DNA of 64,000 nt, taken from positions 224,293-288,292 of the forward strand of contig NZ_LMMT01000001.1 in NCBI RefSeq assembly GCF_001422365.1, read 5' to 3'. The notes under the pieces were generated by a model, which saw only the letters and a program-made list of their open reading frames with translations, did not search any database and was not told the origin of the DNA. The translations under genes were made by a program, and so were the position numbers. Below, one piece after another: positions 19,661-28,609 of this stretch (position 1 is its first letter; the number at the start of each line of letters is the position of its first letter). The stretch comes from Pseudorhodoferax sp. Leaf265. Lineage in GTDB: Bacteria > Pseudomonadota > Gammaproteobacteria > Burkholderiales > Burkholderiaceae_C.

Positions 19661-21781
19661 ATGGACCGCCATCCCATCCGTTCCGAAATGCTGATCGAGG
19701 CCGAGCGCCAGCACTGCGCGCCGAACTACCAGCCCATCCCCGTGGTCATCGAGCGCGCGCTCGACTGCCATGTTTGGGACGTGGACGGCAAACGCTACCT
19801 GGACATGATGGGTGCGTACTCCGCCGTCAGCCACGGCCACCTGCACCCGCGCATCGTCGCGGCCGCCCAGCGCCAGCTCGGCCGCGTGGCCGTGACCTCG
19901 CGGGCCTACCACGGCGATACGCTGGGGCCCTTCCTGGAAAAACTCTGCGCGCTGGCCGGCTTCGACCAGGCGCTGCCCATGAACACCGGCGCCGAGGCCG
20001 TGGAAACCGCCATCAAGGCGGCCCGGCGCTGGGGCCACCAGGTGCGCGGCCTGCCGGACGGCACGGCCGAGATCCTCGTGGCGCGGCAGAACTTCCACGG
20101 CCGCACCACCACCGTCATCAGCGCATCCAGCGAACCGTCCTACCGCGCCGGCTTCGGCCCGTTCACGCCGGGTTTCCGCTGGTTCGACTTCGGCGACATG
20201 GCCAGCCTGCGCGCCGCCACCACGGCCAGCACCTGCGCGGTGCTGGTCGAGCCCATCCAGGGCGAGGCCGGTGTCGTGCTGCCGCCGCCCGGCTTCTTCG
20301 CAGCGCTGCGCGCCTGGTGCGACGCCAACCGCATCCTGTTGATCATGGACGAGGTGCAGTCCGGCCTGGGCCGCACGGGCCGCTGGTTCGCGTTCGAGCA
20401 CGAGGGCATCCGACCCGACGCGCTGATCCTGGGCAAGGCGCTGGGCGGTGGCCTGCTGCCGGTCAGCGCCTTCCTCGCGGACCGGTGGCTGATGCAGGTG
20501 TTCTCGCCCGGCAGCCACGGCTCCACCTTCGGCGGCAATGCGTTGGCCGCGGCGGTGGCGCACGAGGCGCTGCGGGTGATGGAGGACGAGCAGCTCGTCG
20601 CGCGCTCGGCCGCACTGGGCACGCACCTGCTGGCGCGCCTGCGTGGCGTGCAGGCGCAGTGGCCCACGCTGGTGCGCAGCGTGCGGGGGCGCGGCCTGTG
20701 GGTGGGCGTGGACCTGGACCCGGCCCACGCCAGCGCGCGCGAGGTGGTGGAGCGCATGGCCCAGGCCGGCGTGCTGTCCAAGGAGACGCACGAAACCGTG
20801 ATCCGCTTCGCGCCGCCATTGACCATCACGCGCGCGCTCATCGACGAGGGCGTGGACCGCTTCGCCGAGGTGCTGGCCGCCCTGCCGGGCGCTGGCGCGC
20901 CGCGCAGCGCCGCCGCCACGCAGGCCACGCCCGACGCGGCGCCCTTGCACCCGCGCCTGCTCATGAGCGCGCCCACGCATTTCGACGTGTCCTACGCCAT
21001 CAACCCCTGGATGGAGCCGGACCGCTGGCGGCCCGACGATGCCACGCTGCGCCAGCAGGCGCGCGCCGGCTGGGAAGCGCTGCGCGCCACCTACGAGGGC
21101 CTGGGCGCCGTGGTCGAGACCATGCCGCCCGTGGCCGGCCTGCCCGACATGGTGTTCACCGCCAACGCGGCGGTGGTGGTGGACCGCCAGGTGTTGCTGG
21201 CGCGCTTTCGCCACCCGGAGCGCCGGGGCGAGGAGGCCCATGGCCGTGCGCTGTTCGAGCAACTGCGTGCACGCGGCCTGGTCGACCGCCTGCATGTGCT
21301 GCCCGAAGGCGTCTGTTTCGAGGGCAATGGCGACGTGGTGGTCGACAACACCCGCGGCATCTGCTGGATGGGGCACGGCCCGCGGTCCGACCTGCGCGCC
21401 AGCGAGACGCTGCAGGCCGTGGCGCGCCGCCCGGTGCTGGCCCTGGAACTGGTCGACCCGCGCTTCTACCACCTGGACACCTGCCTGAGTCTGCTGACGG
21501 GCGGCGAGTTGCTGGCCGTGCGGCGGGCCTTCTCGCCGCAGGGCTGGCAGCAGCTGCAGGACATCGCCGGCACGCAGCTGATCGCCATGCCCGAAGAGGA
21601 CGCGCTGCAGCTGGCCGCCAACGCGGTCTGCATCGGCCGCGACCTCGTCATGGGCCACTGCAGCGCCACGCTGCGCCAGTTGCTGGAAGAATGCGGCTAC
21701 CGCGCCCGCGTGGTGCCGCTGGATGCGTTCCGGCGTTCGGGCGGTTCGGCGCGCTGCCTTACCCTGGAACTGGGCACGTAA
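19661..21781 (+). CDS. Fusion: ornithine aminotransferase + arginine-guanidine hydrolase (ArgZ/AgrE/DDAH-type)
   Basis: A 706-residue two-domain protein starting after AAAGGAGAATCGCC. Residues 1-420 are a class III aminotransferase of the ornithine aminotransferase type, with the PLP lysine at Lys259 (LILGKALGGG). An Ala/Pro linker leads to a guanidine-modifying-superfamily domain from Met435: INPWM with Asn448, GLPDMVFTANA with Asn502, FEGNGD (Glu554, Asp558), FYHLDTCL (His604) and GGSARCLTLEL with the nucleophile-type Cys699 near the C-terminus. The two asparagines are spaced as in cyanobacterial arginine dihydrolase ArgZ/AgrE. Such a domain would give ornithine from arginine (or from citrulline or methylarginine in related CtlX and DDAH enzymes), and the first domain would turn ornithine into glutamate semialdehyde. 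Domain identities are secure; substrate is inferred. Confidence 0.85.
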   Translation: MDRHPIRSEMLIEAERQHCAPNYQPIPVVIERALDCHVWDVDGKRYLDMMGAYSAVSHGHLHPRIVAAAQRQLGRVAVTSRAYHGDTLGPFLEKLCALAGFDQALPMNTGAEAVETAIKAARRWGHQVRGLPDGTAEILVARQNFHGRTTTVISASSEPSYRAGFGPFTPGFRWFDFGDMASLRAATTASTCAVLVEPIQGEAGVVLPPPGFFAALRAWCDANRILLIMDEVQSGLGRTGRWFAFEHEGIRPDALILGKALGGGLLPVSAFLADRWLMQVFSPGSHGSTFGGNALAAAVAHEALRVMEDEQLVARSAALGTHLLARLRGVQAQWPTLVRSVRGRGLWVGVDLDPAHASAREVVERMAQAGVLSKETHETVIRFAPPLTITRALIDEGVDRFAEVLAALPGAGAPRSAAATQATPDAAPLHPRLLMSAPTHFDVSYAINPWMEPDRWRPDDATLRQQARAGWEALRATYEGLGAVVETMPPVAGLPDMVFTANAAVVVDRQVLLARFRHPERRGEEAHGRALFEQLRARGLVDRLHVLPEGVCFEGNGDVVVDNTRGICWMGHGPRSDLRASETLQAVARRPVLALELVDPRFYHLDTCLSLLTGGELLAVRRAFSPQGWQQLQDIAGTQLIAMPEEDALQLAANAVCIGRDLVMGHCSATLRQLLEECGYRARVVPLDAFRRSGGSARCLTLELGT

Positions 21782-21792
21782 ACTGCAGTCAT

Positions 21793-21873
21793 GCTGCCCC
21801 CACGCTCATCGCTTCGCGTATCGCTGCCCCCCGAGGGGGCGCTTCAGCGCCTTCGGGCGGCCGGGCGGCGCTG
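21793..21873. repeat. REP-like GC-rich palindromic element
   Basis: The gap before holA is filled by GCCCCC-CGA-GGGGGC (21826-21840) and a second stem CAGCGCC/GGCGCTG (21845-21873), preceded by CTGCCCCCACGC. Elements of this kind (CCCCCCGAGGGGG followed by CGCC..GGGCGG) are familiar intergenic repeats in Comamonadaceae genomes; that recognition is from memory. It ends 4 bp before the holA ATG and leaves no Shine-Dalgarno. Confidence 0.55.
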
Positions 21874-21877
21874 AAAT

Positions 21878-22939
21878 ATGCAACTGGCCCCGGCCCAACT
21901 CCCGCAACAACTGCAGCGCGGGCTGCGCTCGCTCTACACCCTGCACGGCGACGAGCCGCTGCTGCAGCAGGAGGCGGCCGACACCATCCGCGCGGCCGCG
22001 CGCGCCCAGGGCCACACCGAGCGCAGCGTCTTCACGGTCCAGGGCGCGCATTTCGACTGGGCCGGCGTGCTGGCCGCGGGCGGCGCCATGAGCCTGTTCG
22101 CCGACAAGCAGCTGCTGGACATCCGCATCCCCTCGGGCAAGCCCGGCAAGGACGGCAGCGCGGCATTGCAGCAGCTGGCCGAACAGTCCCAGGGCAACGA
22201 CAGCACGCTGGTGCTGGTCAGCCTGCCGCGGCTGGACCGCACCACCAAGACCGGCGCCTGGTTCGCCGCGCTGGACGCCCACGGCGTGACGGTGCAGATC
22301 GACCCGATCGAGCGCGCCACGCTGCCGGCCTGGATCGCCCAGCGCCTCAAGGCCCAGGGCCAGCAGGTGACGGGCGGCGAGGAAGGCCAGCGCACGCTGC
22401 AGTTCTTCGCCGACCGCGTGGAAGGCAACCTGCTGGCCGCGCACCAGGAGATCAGCAAGCTTGCGCTGCTGCACCCACCGGGCGAGCTCAGCTTCGAGCA
22501 GGTCGAGAGCGCGGTGCTCAACGTGGCCCGCTACGACGTGTTCAAGCTGTCCGAGGCCGTGCTGGGCGGCCAGGTGCTGCGCGTGCAGCGCATGCTCGAT
22601 GGCCTGCAGGCCGAGGGCGAGGCCGCCGTGCTCGTGCACTACACACTGGCCGAAGACATCCGCGCGCTCAAGCGCGTGAAGGACGCCATGGCCGCCGGCC
22701 GTCCCTTGCCGATGGCCTTGCGCGAGCAACGCGTCTGGGGCATCAAGGAGCGCCTGTTCGAGCGCGTGCTGCCACGCCTGTCGCCCGCCGCACTGGCCCG
22801 GCTGCTGCACGGCGCCCATGCGGTGGACGGCATCGTCAAGGGCCTCAAGGTGCCGGACTGGCCGACCGACGGCTGGCAGGCGCTGCAGCGCCTGGCGCTG
22901 GCGCTGGCACGGGTGTGCGCGCAGGCGCCGGCCCGCTGA
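21878..22939 (+). CDS. holA: DNA polymerase III subunit delta
   Basis: A 353-residue clamp-loader subunit that opens the beta sliding clamp. The start region MQLAPAQLPQQLQ...SLYTLHGDEPLLQQEAADTIR and the central FFADRVEGNLLAAHQEISKLALL are typical HolA. No Shine-Dalgarno precedes the ATG because the palindromic repeat abuts it. It is the displaced member of the leuS-lptE-holA group, and is convergent with phnE. Confidence 0.94.
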   Translation: MQLAPAQLPQQLQRGLRSLYTLHGDEPLLQQEAADTIRAAARAQGHTERSVFTVQGAHFDWAGVLAAGGAMSLFADKQLLDIRIPSGKPGKDGSAALQQLAEQSQGNDSTLVLVSLPRLDRTTKTGAWFAALDAHGVTVQIDPIERATLPAWIAQRLKAQGQQVTGGEEGQRTLQFFADRVEGNLLAAHQEISKLALLHPPGELSFEQVESAVLNVARYDVFKLSEAVLGGQVLRVQRMLDGLQAEGEAAVLVHYTLAEDIRALKRVKDAMAAGRPLPMALREQRVWGIKERLFERVLPRLSPAALARLLHGAHAVDGIVKGLKVPDWPTDGWQALQRLALALARVCAQAPAR

Positions 22940-22949
22940 ACACGCCCGC

Positions 22950-23756
22950 TCAGAGCAGCCGCTTGCGCAGCTGCAGCACCACCACCTCGGCCAGCAGCAC
23001 GACGGCGAAGATGACCGCCAGCACCAGCGCCACGCGGTCCCAGTGGAACAGGTCGATGGCGGTGTTCAGCACCACGCCGATGCCGCCGGCCCCGACGAGC
23101 CCCAGCACACCCGACTCGCGCACGTTGATGTCCCAGCGCAGCAGCGCCACCGACCAGAACGCCGGCTTGATCTGCGGCCAGTAGCCGTACAGCAGCTGCG
23201 CCATGCGCGAGGCACCGGCCGCCTGCAGGGCCTCGATCGGGCCGCGCGGCATCTGCTCCAGCGCCTCGCCGACCAGCTTGCCGACGAAGCCGACCGAGCG
23301 CATCGCGATCGCCAGCATGCCGGCCAGCGGGCCGGGACCGAAGATCGCCACGAACAGCAGTGCCCAGACCAGCGAGTTGACCGAGCGGCTGGCCACTAGC
23401 AGCACCCGTGCCAGCAGGTTCAGCACGCGGCTGTGCACCACGTTGGGCGCCACCAGCACGCCCAGCGGCAAGGCCAGCAGCAGCGAGAGCAGGGTGCCCA
23501 GCGTGGCCATGTGCAGCGTTTCGAGCAAGGCACCGTGCACGCCGTCCGGGTAGTGCGCCCAGTCCACCGGCCACATGCGGCCGAGCAGGTCGGCCATCTG
23601 CTCCGGCGCATCGAGCAGGAACTCCGGGATGACCTCCAGGTAGCGCACCGACTGGACCAGTGCGACGACGATGGCCAGCCAGACCGCGTGGCGCACCAGG
23701 CGCTGCGCTGGCGTGTGGCGCTGCAGCGCCGGATGCAGTGCGGCGGCCTCAGACAT
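22950..23756 (-). CDS. phnE: PhnE-type ABC transporter permease (second)
   Basis: A 268-residue inner membrane permease with about six hydrophobic segments and the EAL-containing coupling loop (PRGPIEALQAAGASRMAQLLYGYWPQI). The family imports phosphonates, phosphite or phosphate. Its start overlaps the end of the first permease gene by 8 bp. No C-P lyase or phosphonatase gene is nearby, so the substrate is open. Confidence 0.88.
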   Translation of the reverse strand: MSEAAALHPALQRHTPAQRLVRHAVWLAIVVALVQSVRYLEVIPEFLLDAPEQMADLLGRMWPVDWAHYPDGVHGALLETLHMATLGTLLSLLLALPLGVLVAPNVVHSRVLNLLARVLLVASRSVNSLVWALLFVAIFGPGPLAGMLAIAMRSVGFVGKLVGEALEQMPRGPIEALQAAGASRMAQLLYGYWPQIKPAFWSVALLRWDINVRESGVLGLVGAGGIGVVLNTAIDLFHWDRVALVLAVIFAVVLLAEVVVLQLRKRLL

Positions 23757-24531
23757 CGAGCACCTTGCGCAAGCCGCCCACCACCAGTTCGCCCAGCACG
23801 ATGATGGCGATCACCGTGGCCAGGATGGTGGCGACGAAGCCGTATTCGTAGCGCAGGAAGGCGGCGAACAGCGCCCCGCCGATGCCACCGGCGCCGACGA
23901 TGCCGACCATGGTGGAGTTGCGCAGGTTGGAGTCGAGCTGGTAGGTGGCGAAGCCGACGAAGCGCGGCATCACCTGCGGCAGCACGCCGAACAGCACCAC
24001 GCCGGCGAACGAGGCGCCGGTGGCACGCATCGCCTCGATCGGCTTGGGCGAGATCTCCTCGATCGCGTCGGCGAACAGCTTGCCGACGAAGCCCACCGTG
24101 GCCACCACCAGGGCCAGGATGCCGGCCAGCGGCCCGAAGCCCGCGGCCTTGACGAACAGGATGGCGCTGATCACGGGATGCAGCGCGCGGCAGGCCGCGA
24201 TCAGTGCGCGCCCGGCCACGCGCAGCGGCATGGGCGACAGGTTGGCCGCCGCCATCAGGCCGATGGGCAGGCTCAGCACCAGCCCGGCCGCCGTGGCCAG
24301 CACGGCGATCTGCAGCGTCTCCTTGATGCCCTGCCAGAGCTCGTCCATCTTGCCCAGCTCGGGCGGAAACAGGCGGCCGAGAAAGCGCGCGCCCTGCTCC
24401 CAGCCCGTGGCCAGGCGTTCGGCCGACACCTCCATGCTGGCCAGCGACCAGGCCAGGTAGGCCAGGCCCGCGAACACGGCCAGCAGCTGGCCGCGCGTCC
24501 AGGCGAATGCCACGGGTTTCACGCCAGCCAT
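23749..24531 (-). CDS. phnE: PhnE-type ABC transporter permease (first)
   Basis: A 260-residue permease paralogous to its neighbour, with the coupling loop [26 protein letters not shown] and [17 protein letters not shown] near the C-terminus. The two permeases probably form a heterodimer, as in many PhnDCE1E2 systems. It overlaps phnC by 13 bp and the second permease by 8 bp, so translation of the cluster is tightly coupled. Confidence 0.88.
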   Translation of the reverse strand: MAGVKPVAFAWTRGQLLAVFAGLAYLAWSLASMEVSAERLATGWEQGARFLGRLFPPELGKMDELWQGIKETLQIAVLATAAGLVLSLPIGLMAAANLSPMPLRVAGRALIAACRALHPVISAILFVKAAGFGPLAGILALVVATVGFVGKLFADAIEEISPKPIEAMRATGASFAGVVLFGVLPQVMPRFVGFATYQLDSNLRNSTMVGIVGAGGIGGALFAAFLRYEYGFVATILATVIAIIVLGELVVGGLRKVLDV

Positions 24532-25304
24532 GCCTCGCCTCCGTAGATCTGGCGCAGGTGCGCGTCCTGCAGGCCTGGCGGCGGTCCGTCGTAGACCACG
24601 CGGCCACCGGTCATGCCGACGATGCGGTCCGAATAGCGCCGCGCCAGCTCCACGTCATGGATGTTCACCAGCACCGGAATGCCCCGCGCGCGCCCCTGCT
24701 CGCGCAGCATCTCCATGATCTCGACCGAAGTCTTGGGGTCCAGCGAGGAGGTCGGCTCGTCCGCCAGCAGCACGGCCGGGCGCTGCATCAACGCCCGCGC
24801 GATGCCCACGCGCTGGCGCTGCCCGCCACTCAGCGCATCGACGCGACGTGTCGCGAAATCGGCCAGGCCCACGGTCTGCAGCAATTCCAGGGCGTAGGCC
24901 ACATCCTCGGCCTCGAAGCGGCGGCGCCAGGCGCGCCAGGCCGACAGGTAGCCCAGCCGCCCGGTCAGCAGGTTCTCCAGCACGGTCAGGCGTTCGACCA
25001 GGTTGTACTCCTGGAACACCATGCCGATGTGGCGGCGCGCCGCGCGCAGCGCGCTGCCGCGCAGCTGCGCCATGTCCACCCGCTGCCCCTGCAACTCCAG
25101 CAGGATGCGGCCCGCGGTCGGGTCGACCAGCCGGTTGATGCAGCGGATCAGCGTGCTCTTGCCGGTGCCCGAGGGGCCGATGATGCTGGTCAGTCCGGTG
25201 CCGGAAACGGCCAGGTCGATGCCCTTGAGCACCGGCTGGCCCGGCCGGTATTCCTTGACGAGCTGCTCGATGCGCAGCGTGCCGGCCGTGGCGTTGGCGT
25301 GCAT
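24519..25304 (-). CDS. phnC: PhnC-type ABC transporter ATP-binding protein
   Basis: A 261-residue ATPase. Walker A is GPSGTGKST (residues 43-51), the Q-loop lies in [14 protein letters not shown], the signature is [15 protein letters not shown], Walker B is [13 protein letters not shown] and the switch histidine follows in [13 protein letters not shown]. The [22 protein letters not shown] segment is characteristic of PhnC. It energises the two permeases and follows phnD by 19 bp. Confidence 0.93.
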   Translation of the reverse strand: MHANATAGTLRIEQLVKEYRPGQPVLKGIDLAVSGTGLTSIIGPSGTGKSTLIRCINRLVDPTAGRILLELQGQRVDMAQLRGSALRAARRHIGMVFQEYNLVERLTVLENLLTGRLGYLSAWRAWRRRFEAEDVAYALELLQTVGLADFATRRVDALSGGQRQRVGIARALMQRPAVLLADEPTSSLDPKTSVEIMEMLREQGRARGIPVLVNIHDVELARRYSDRIVGMTGGRVVYDGPPPGLQDAHLRQIYGGEAWLA

Positions 25305-25323
25305 GGACAGGTGTGCTCCCGGC

Positions 25324-26316
25324 TTACTTCTTGGCCGCGGCCTTGTCGAAGGCCTCGCGCGTGAACAGTTCGCCGGCCGAGGCCGCCACGGTGCGCACGA
25401 GCTCCCAGTCCTTCTTGTAGGTGATGGGCAGGAAGCGGTCGCCGCCTAGGCCCTTGGCCATCTCGGCCGGGATCTTGTAGTCGTAGAAGCACTGCTTGAT
25501 CTTGGCCTGCAGCGCCGGCTCCAGGTTGTAGGCGTAGGCGTAGGCGTCGGTGGGGAACTTGCCGCTGGTGTAGAGCACGCGGAACTCGTCGGGCTTGACC
25601 ACGCCGCGGTCGGTCATGTGCTGCAGCACGTCGCTGGCCACGGGCGCGGCGTCGTAGTCGCCGGCCTTCACGCCCAGGATGGACTGGTCGTGCTTGCCCG
25701 AGTAGACGACCTTGTAGTCCTTGTCGGGCGTCAGGCCGAGCGCGGGGAACAGCGCGCGCGGCGCCAGGTTGCCCGAGTTCGACGACGGCGAGGTGTGGGC
25801 GATGCGCTTGCCCTTGAGATCGTCCAGCTTCTGGTAGGCGCTCTCGCTGCGCACGATCATCTTGAGGTTCATGCCGACGGATCCCTGCTCGTTGCCGCGG
25901 ATCGCGAACGGCACGGCCCCGGCCAGGTTCACGGCGAAGTTCACCGGGCCGGGCGAGAACGCGGCGATGTGCAGGCGTCCCGAGCGCATGGCCTCGATCT
26001 GCGCCGCATTGGACTGCACGGGGAAGAACACCACCTTGCGGTCCACGCAGCTCGACAGGTGCCCCATGAACGGGCGGAACAGCTTTTCGTAGATCGCCGG
26101 GTCCTCGACCGGCGTAAACGCGAACACCAGCGTGCTCGGGTTGCGCAGGCGCTTGGGGTCGGTCGGCGTATCGGCCACGAGGTCGCGGTCGGCATCGCAG
26201 AACTGGGCGTCCAGGTCGCCGCGGTTCGGGCAGTTGTCCTGCGCGAAGGCCGTGCCGGCGGCCAGCACGATGGCGCCGGCCACAGCATGGCGCAGCAGGG
26301 GAAGGGGTGTCGTCAT
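25324..26316 (-). CDS. phnD: PhnD-type phosphonate/phosphite/phosphate-binding protein
   Basis: A 330-residue periplasmic binding protein with a signal peptide ending in GTAFAQ. The body has the PhnD features [43 protein letters not shown] and [25 protein letters not shown]. The HTSPSSNSG loop is the usual phosphoryl-binding site of the family. First gene of the import cluster; ligand could be a phosphonate, phosphite or phosphate. Confidence 0.9.
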   Translation of the reverse strand: MTTPLPLLRHAVAGAIVLAAGTAFAQDNCPNRGDLDAQFCDADRDLVADTPTDPKRLRNPSTLVFAFTPVEDPAIYEKLFRPFMGHLSSCVDRKVVFFPVQSNAAQIEAMRSGRLHIAAFSPGPVNFAVNLAGAVPFAIRGNEQGSVGMNLKMIVRSESAYQKLDDLKGKRIAHTSPSSNSGNLAPRALFPALGLTPDKDYKVVYSGKHDQSILGVKAGDYDAAPVASDVLQHMTDRGVVKPDEFRVLYTSGKFPTDAYAYAYNLEPALQAKIKQCFYDYKIPAEMAKGLGGDRFLPITYKKDWELVRTVAASAGELFTREAFDKAAAKK

Positions 26317-26402
26317 GCGGGCTCTCCTCGGGTCGTTGTGTGCAGGACCGGGGCACTATAGGCAGCGCCCGCGCAGCAGCGAGCGCTATGCTTTCGCCCC
26401 CC

Positions 26403-26429
26403 CTTCAAAGAGCTTTCAGATGCCTTTCA
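26403..26429 (+). promoter_or_regulatory. Three direct repeats at 11-bp spacing before the response regulator
   Basis: CTTCA, TTTCA and TTTCA begin at 26403, 26414 and 26425, one helical turn apart. OmpR-family regulators bind direct repeats with this spacing. The site lies in the phnD/regulator intergenic region, 43 bp before the regulator start, and could control either side. Confidence 0.4.
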
Positions 26430-26472
26430 ACACGACCCGGGCTTACCCTCGGGCATGCCAGTCGCCCGGTCC

Positions 26473-27147
26473 ATGAGGCTGCTATTGGTCGAAGACGAGC
26501 CGGAACTCGGCGCCACGCTGGCGCGCGTGCTGGAGCGCCGCGGCTTCCAGGTCGCGCACCGCCTGAGTGCCGCCGAAGCCCTGGCCAGCCTGGAGCACGA
26601 GCTGTTCGACCTGGTGGTGTTGGACCTGGGCCTGCCGGGCATGGACGGCCTGCAGCTGCTGCAACGCCTGCGCGGGCGTGGCAGCACGCTGCCGGTGCTG
26701 GTGCTGACCGCGCGCGGCGGTGTCGGCGACCGCGTGGCGGGCCTGAACGCCGGTGCCGACGACTACCTGGCCAAGCCGTTCGACCCGGACGAACTGGAGG
26801 CCCGGCTGCGGGCGCTGGCACGCCGCGCCGGCCTGCGCGACGAACCGCAGTGCGGCGAGCTACGGCTGGACCGCGGCGCCGGCGCCTTCTATTGGAAGAG
26901 CCAGGCGCTGGAACTCACGCCGCGCGAGGGCGCGCTGCTGGCCGGACTCATGGAGCGGCCCGGGCGCGCCGTCACGCGCGCGCGCCTGATCGGGCTGGCC
27001 TTCGGCACCGAAGCGCCGGCCCAGCCCGAGGCACTGGAAGTGGTGGTGCACCGGCTGCGCAAGAAGCTGGCGCCGACCGGCGTACAGATCACCACGCTGC
27101 GTGGCCTGGGCTACCTGCTGCAGCAAGCCCGTGGCGACGCAGACTGA
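26473..27147 (+). CDS. OmpR-family response regulator (TctD-like)
   Basis: A 224-residue regulator with a receiver domain (MRLLLVEDEPELG, phosphorylated Asp in LVVLDLGLPGMDG, Lys in YLAKPFDPDELEAR) and a C-terminal winged helix. The start is uncertain: ATG at 26455 adds six residues, but the canonical receiver begins at 26473. Neither has a clear Shine-Dalgarno. The following kinase overlaps its 3' end. It is divergent from phnD, so control of that importer is possible. Confidence 0.87.
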   Translation: MRLLLVEDEPELGATLARVLERRGFQVAHRLSAAEALASLEHELFDLVVLDLGLPGMDGLQLLQRLRGRGSTLPVLVLTARGGVGDRVAGLNAGADDYLAKPFDPDELEARLRALARRAGLRDEPQCGELRLDRGAGAFYWKSQALELTPREGALLAGLMERPGRAVTRARLIGLAFGTEAPAQPEALEVVVHRLRKKLAPTGVQITTLRGLGYLLQQARGDAD

Positions 27148-28609
27148 GCCGGTACACACCGCACGCGCGCCATCGCTGCGGCGCCGCCTGCTGCTGTGGC
27201 TGTCCCTGCCGATCGCGTTGTTCATCGCCATCGACGCCTACGCCTCCTACCGCGCCGCGCTGGCGACCGCCGAACTCGCCTTCGACCGGCTGCTGGTGAC
27301 CTCGGCCCACGCACTGGGCGACCTGATCCGCCTGGAGCGCGGCGAGCTGCAGGTCAGCCTGCCGCATGCCGCGTTGGAGCTGTACGACGGCGCCGTGGCG
27401 CTGGATGGCGAGGCTGGCGCTACGCGCAGCCGCATGGTCTACCGCGTCGGCTTCCTCAATGGCGACTACCTCGCTGGCGAGCCCGACGTTCCCCCCTATG
27501 CCGCCGGCATCGCGCCCGTGCATCCGCGCTACGGCGCCCGGCTGGCCCTCTACGACACGCAGCTGCACACGCAGCAGCTGCGCATGGCTGCGCTGTGGCA
27601 GCCGGTGGAAGCGCACGAAGGCCTGCGCTACGTGCTGATCCAGGTCGGCGAGCCCTCGGCCTACCGCGACAGCCTGGCGCGCAGCATCCTGTGGCAGACG
27701 CTGCAGCGCCAGCTCGTGCTGCTGGGGCTGCTGCTGGGCCTGGTCTGGATCGTCGCCACCGTCGCGCTGCAGCCGCTGCGCGCGTTCGCGCGCCGGCTGG
27801 ACCGCCGCAGCGCCAGCGAATCCACACCCCTGCACAGCCCGCACGCGTTGCAGGAGCTGGCCCCCGTGGTGCATGCGTTCAACGGCCTGCTGCAGCGCGT
27901 GGGCGAAGCCCAGGCCCAGCAACAGCGGCTGATCGCAGACGCCTCGCACCAGCTGCGCACGCCGCTGGCGACGCTGCAGTTGCACGCCCACGCCGGCCTG
28001 GACGGCGCCATGCCAGCGCGCGAGGCGCTCGAACGCATCGCGGCCACGACCCAACGCACCGGCCGCATGGTGCACCAGCTGCTCGCCTGGAGCCGCGCCC
28101 GCGCGCCGAACGCCGAAGCCGAGCAGGACCAGGCCGACCTGCGCGAACTGCTGGAGGAAGTGGCCATCGAGCTGTCGCCGCTGCTGGCGCGGCGGCACCA
28201 GGACTTCCAGCTGGACGCGCCTTCCTGCCGCTGGCAGGGCCCGGTGTGGATGGTCCAGGAGATCGTGGTCAACCTCCTGCACAACGCGCTCACCTACACG
28301 CCCGATGGCGGCACCATCGTCGTCGAGCTGGCGCTGGCACCTGCGCACATCGTCCTGCGCGTGTTGGACGACGGGCCCGGCCTGCCCGCGCCCTTGCAGT
28401 CCGCGCCGTTCCAGCCCTTCGTGCGCAGCAGCGGCGCCGGCGCCGGTCTGGGCCTGGCGATCTGCCAGGATCTGGCGCACGGCTGCGGTGGCACGCTGAC
28501 GGTTTCCAACCGCCCGGCCGGTGGCGTCGAGGCCCGCCTGACGCTGCCGCGCCGACCGGGCGCCGAAGCCGGCGACCCGGCGGCATCTGCGCGACAATCG
28601 CCACCATGA
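27131..28609 (+). CDS. Sensor histidine kinase (TctE-like)
   Basis: A 492-residue membrane kinase, taken from the GTG at 27131 that overlaps the regulator's last codons; another GTG lies at 27101. A first transmembrane helix ([19 protein letters not shown]) leads into a periplasmic 2CSK_N-type sensor domain. A second helix near residues 195-215 precedes a HAMP-like linker, the HisKA box [14 protein letters not shown] with His273, and an ATPase domain with [11 protein letters not shown] and DDGPGLP. 2CSK_N kinases of the TctE group often sense carboxylates. Its stop overlaps the proA start. Confidence 0.85.
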   Translation: MATQTEPVHTARAPSLRRRLLLWLSLPIALFIAIDAYASYRAALATAELAFDRLLVTSAHALGDLIRLERGELQVSLPHAALELYDGAVALDGEAGATRSRMVYRVGFLNGDYLAGEPDVPPYAAGIAPVHPRYGARLALYDTQLHTQQLRMAALWQPVEAHEGLRYVLIQVGEPSAYRDSLARSILWQTLQRQLVLLGLLLGLVWIVATVALQPLRAFARRLDRRSASESTPLHSPHALQELAPVVHAFNGLLQRVGEAQAQQQRLIADASHQLRTPLATLQLHAHAGLDGAMPAREALERIAATTQRTGRMVHQLLAWSRARAPNAEAEQDQADLRELLEEVAIELSPLLARRHQDFQLDAPSCRWQGPVWMVQEIVVNLLHNALTYTPDGGTIVVELALAPAHIVLRVLDDGPGLPAPLQSAPFQPFVRSSGAGAGLGLAICQDLAHGCGGTLTVSNRPAGGVEARLTLPRRPGAEAGDPAASARQSPP

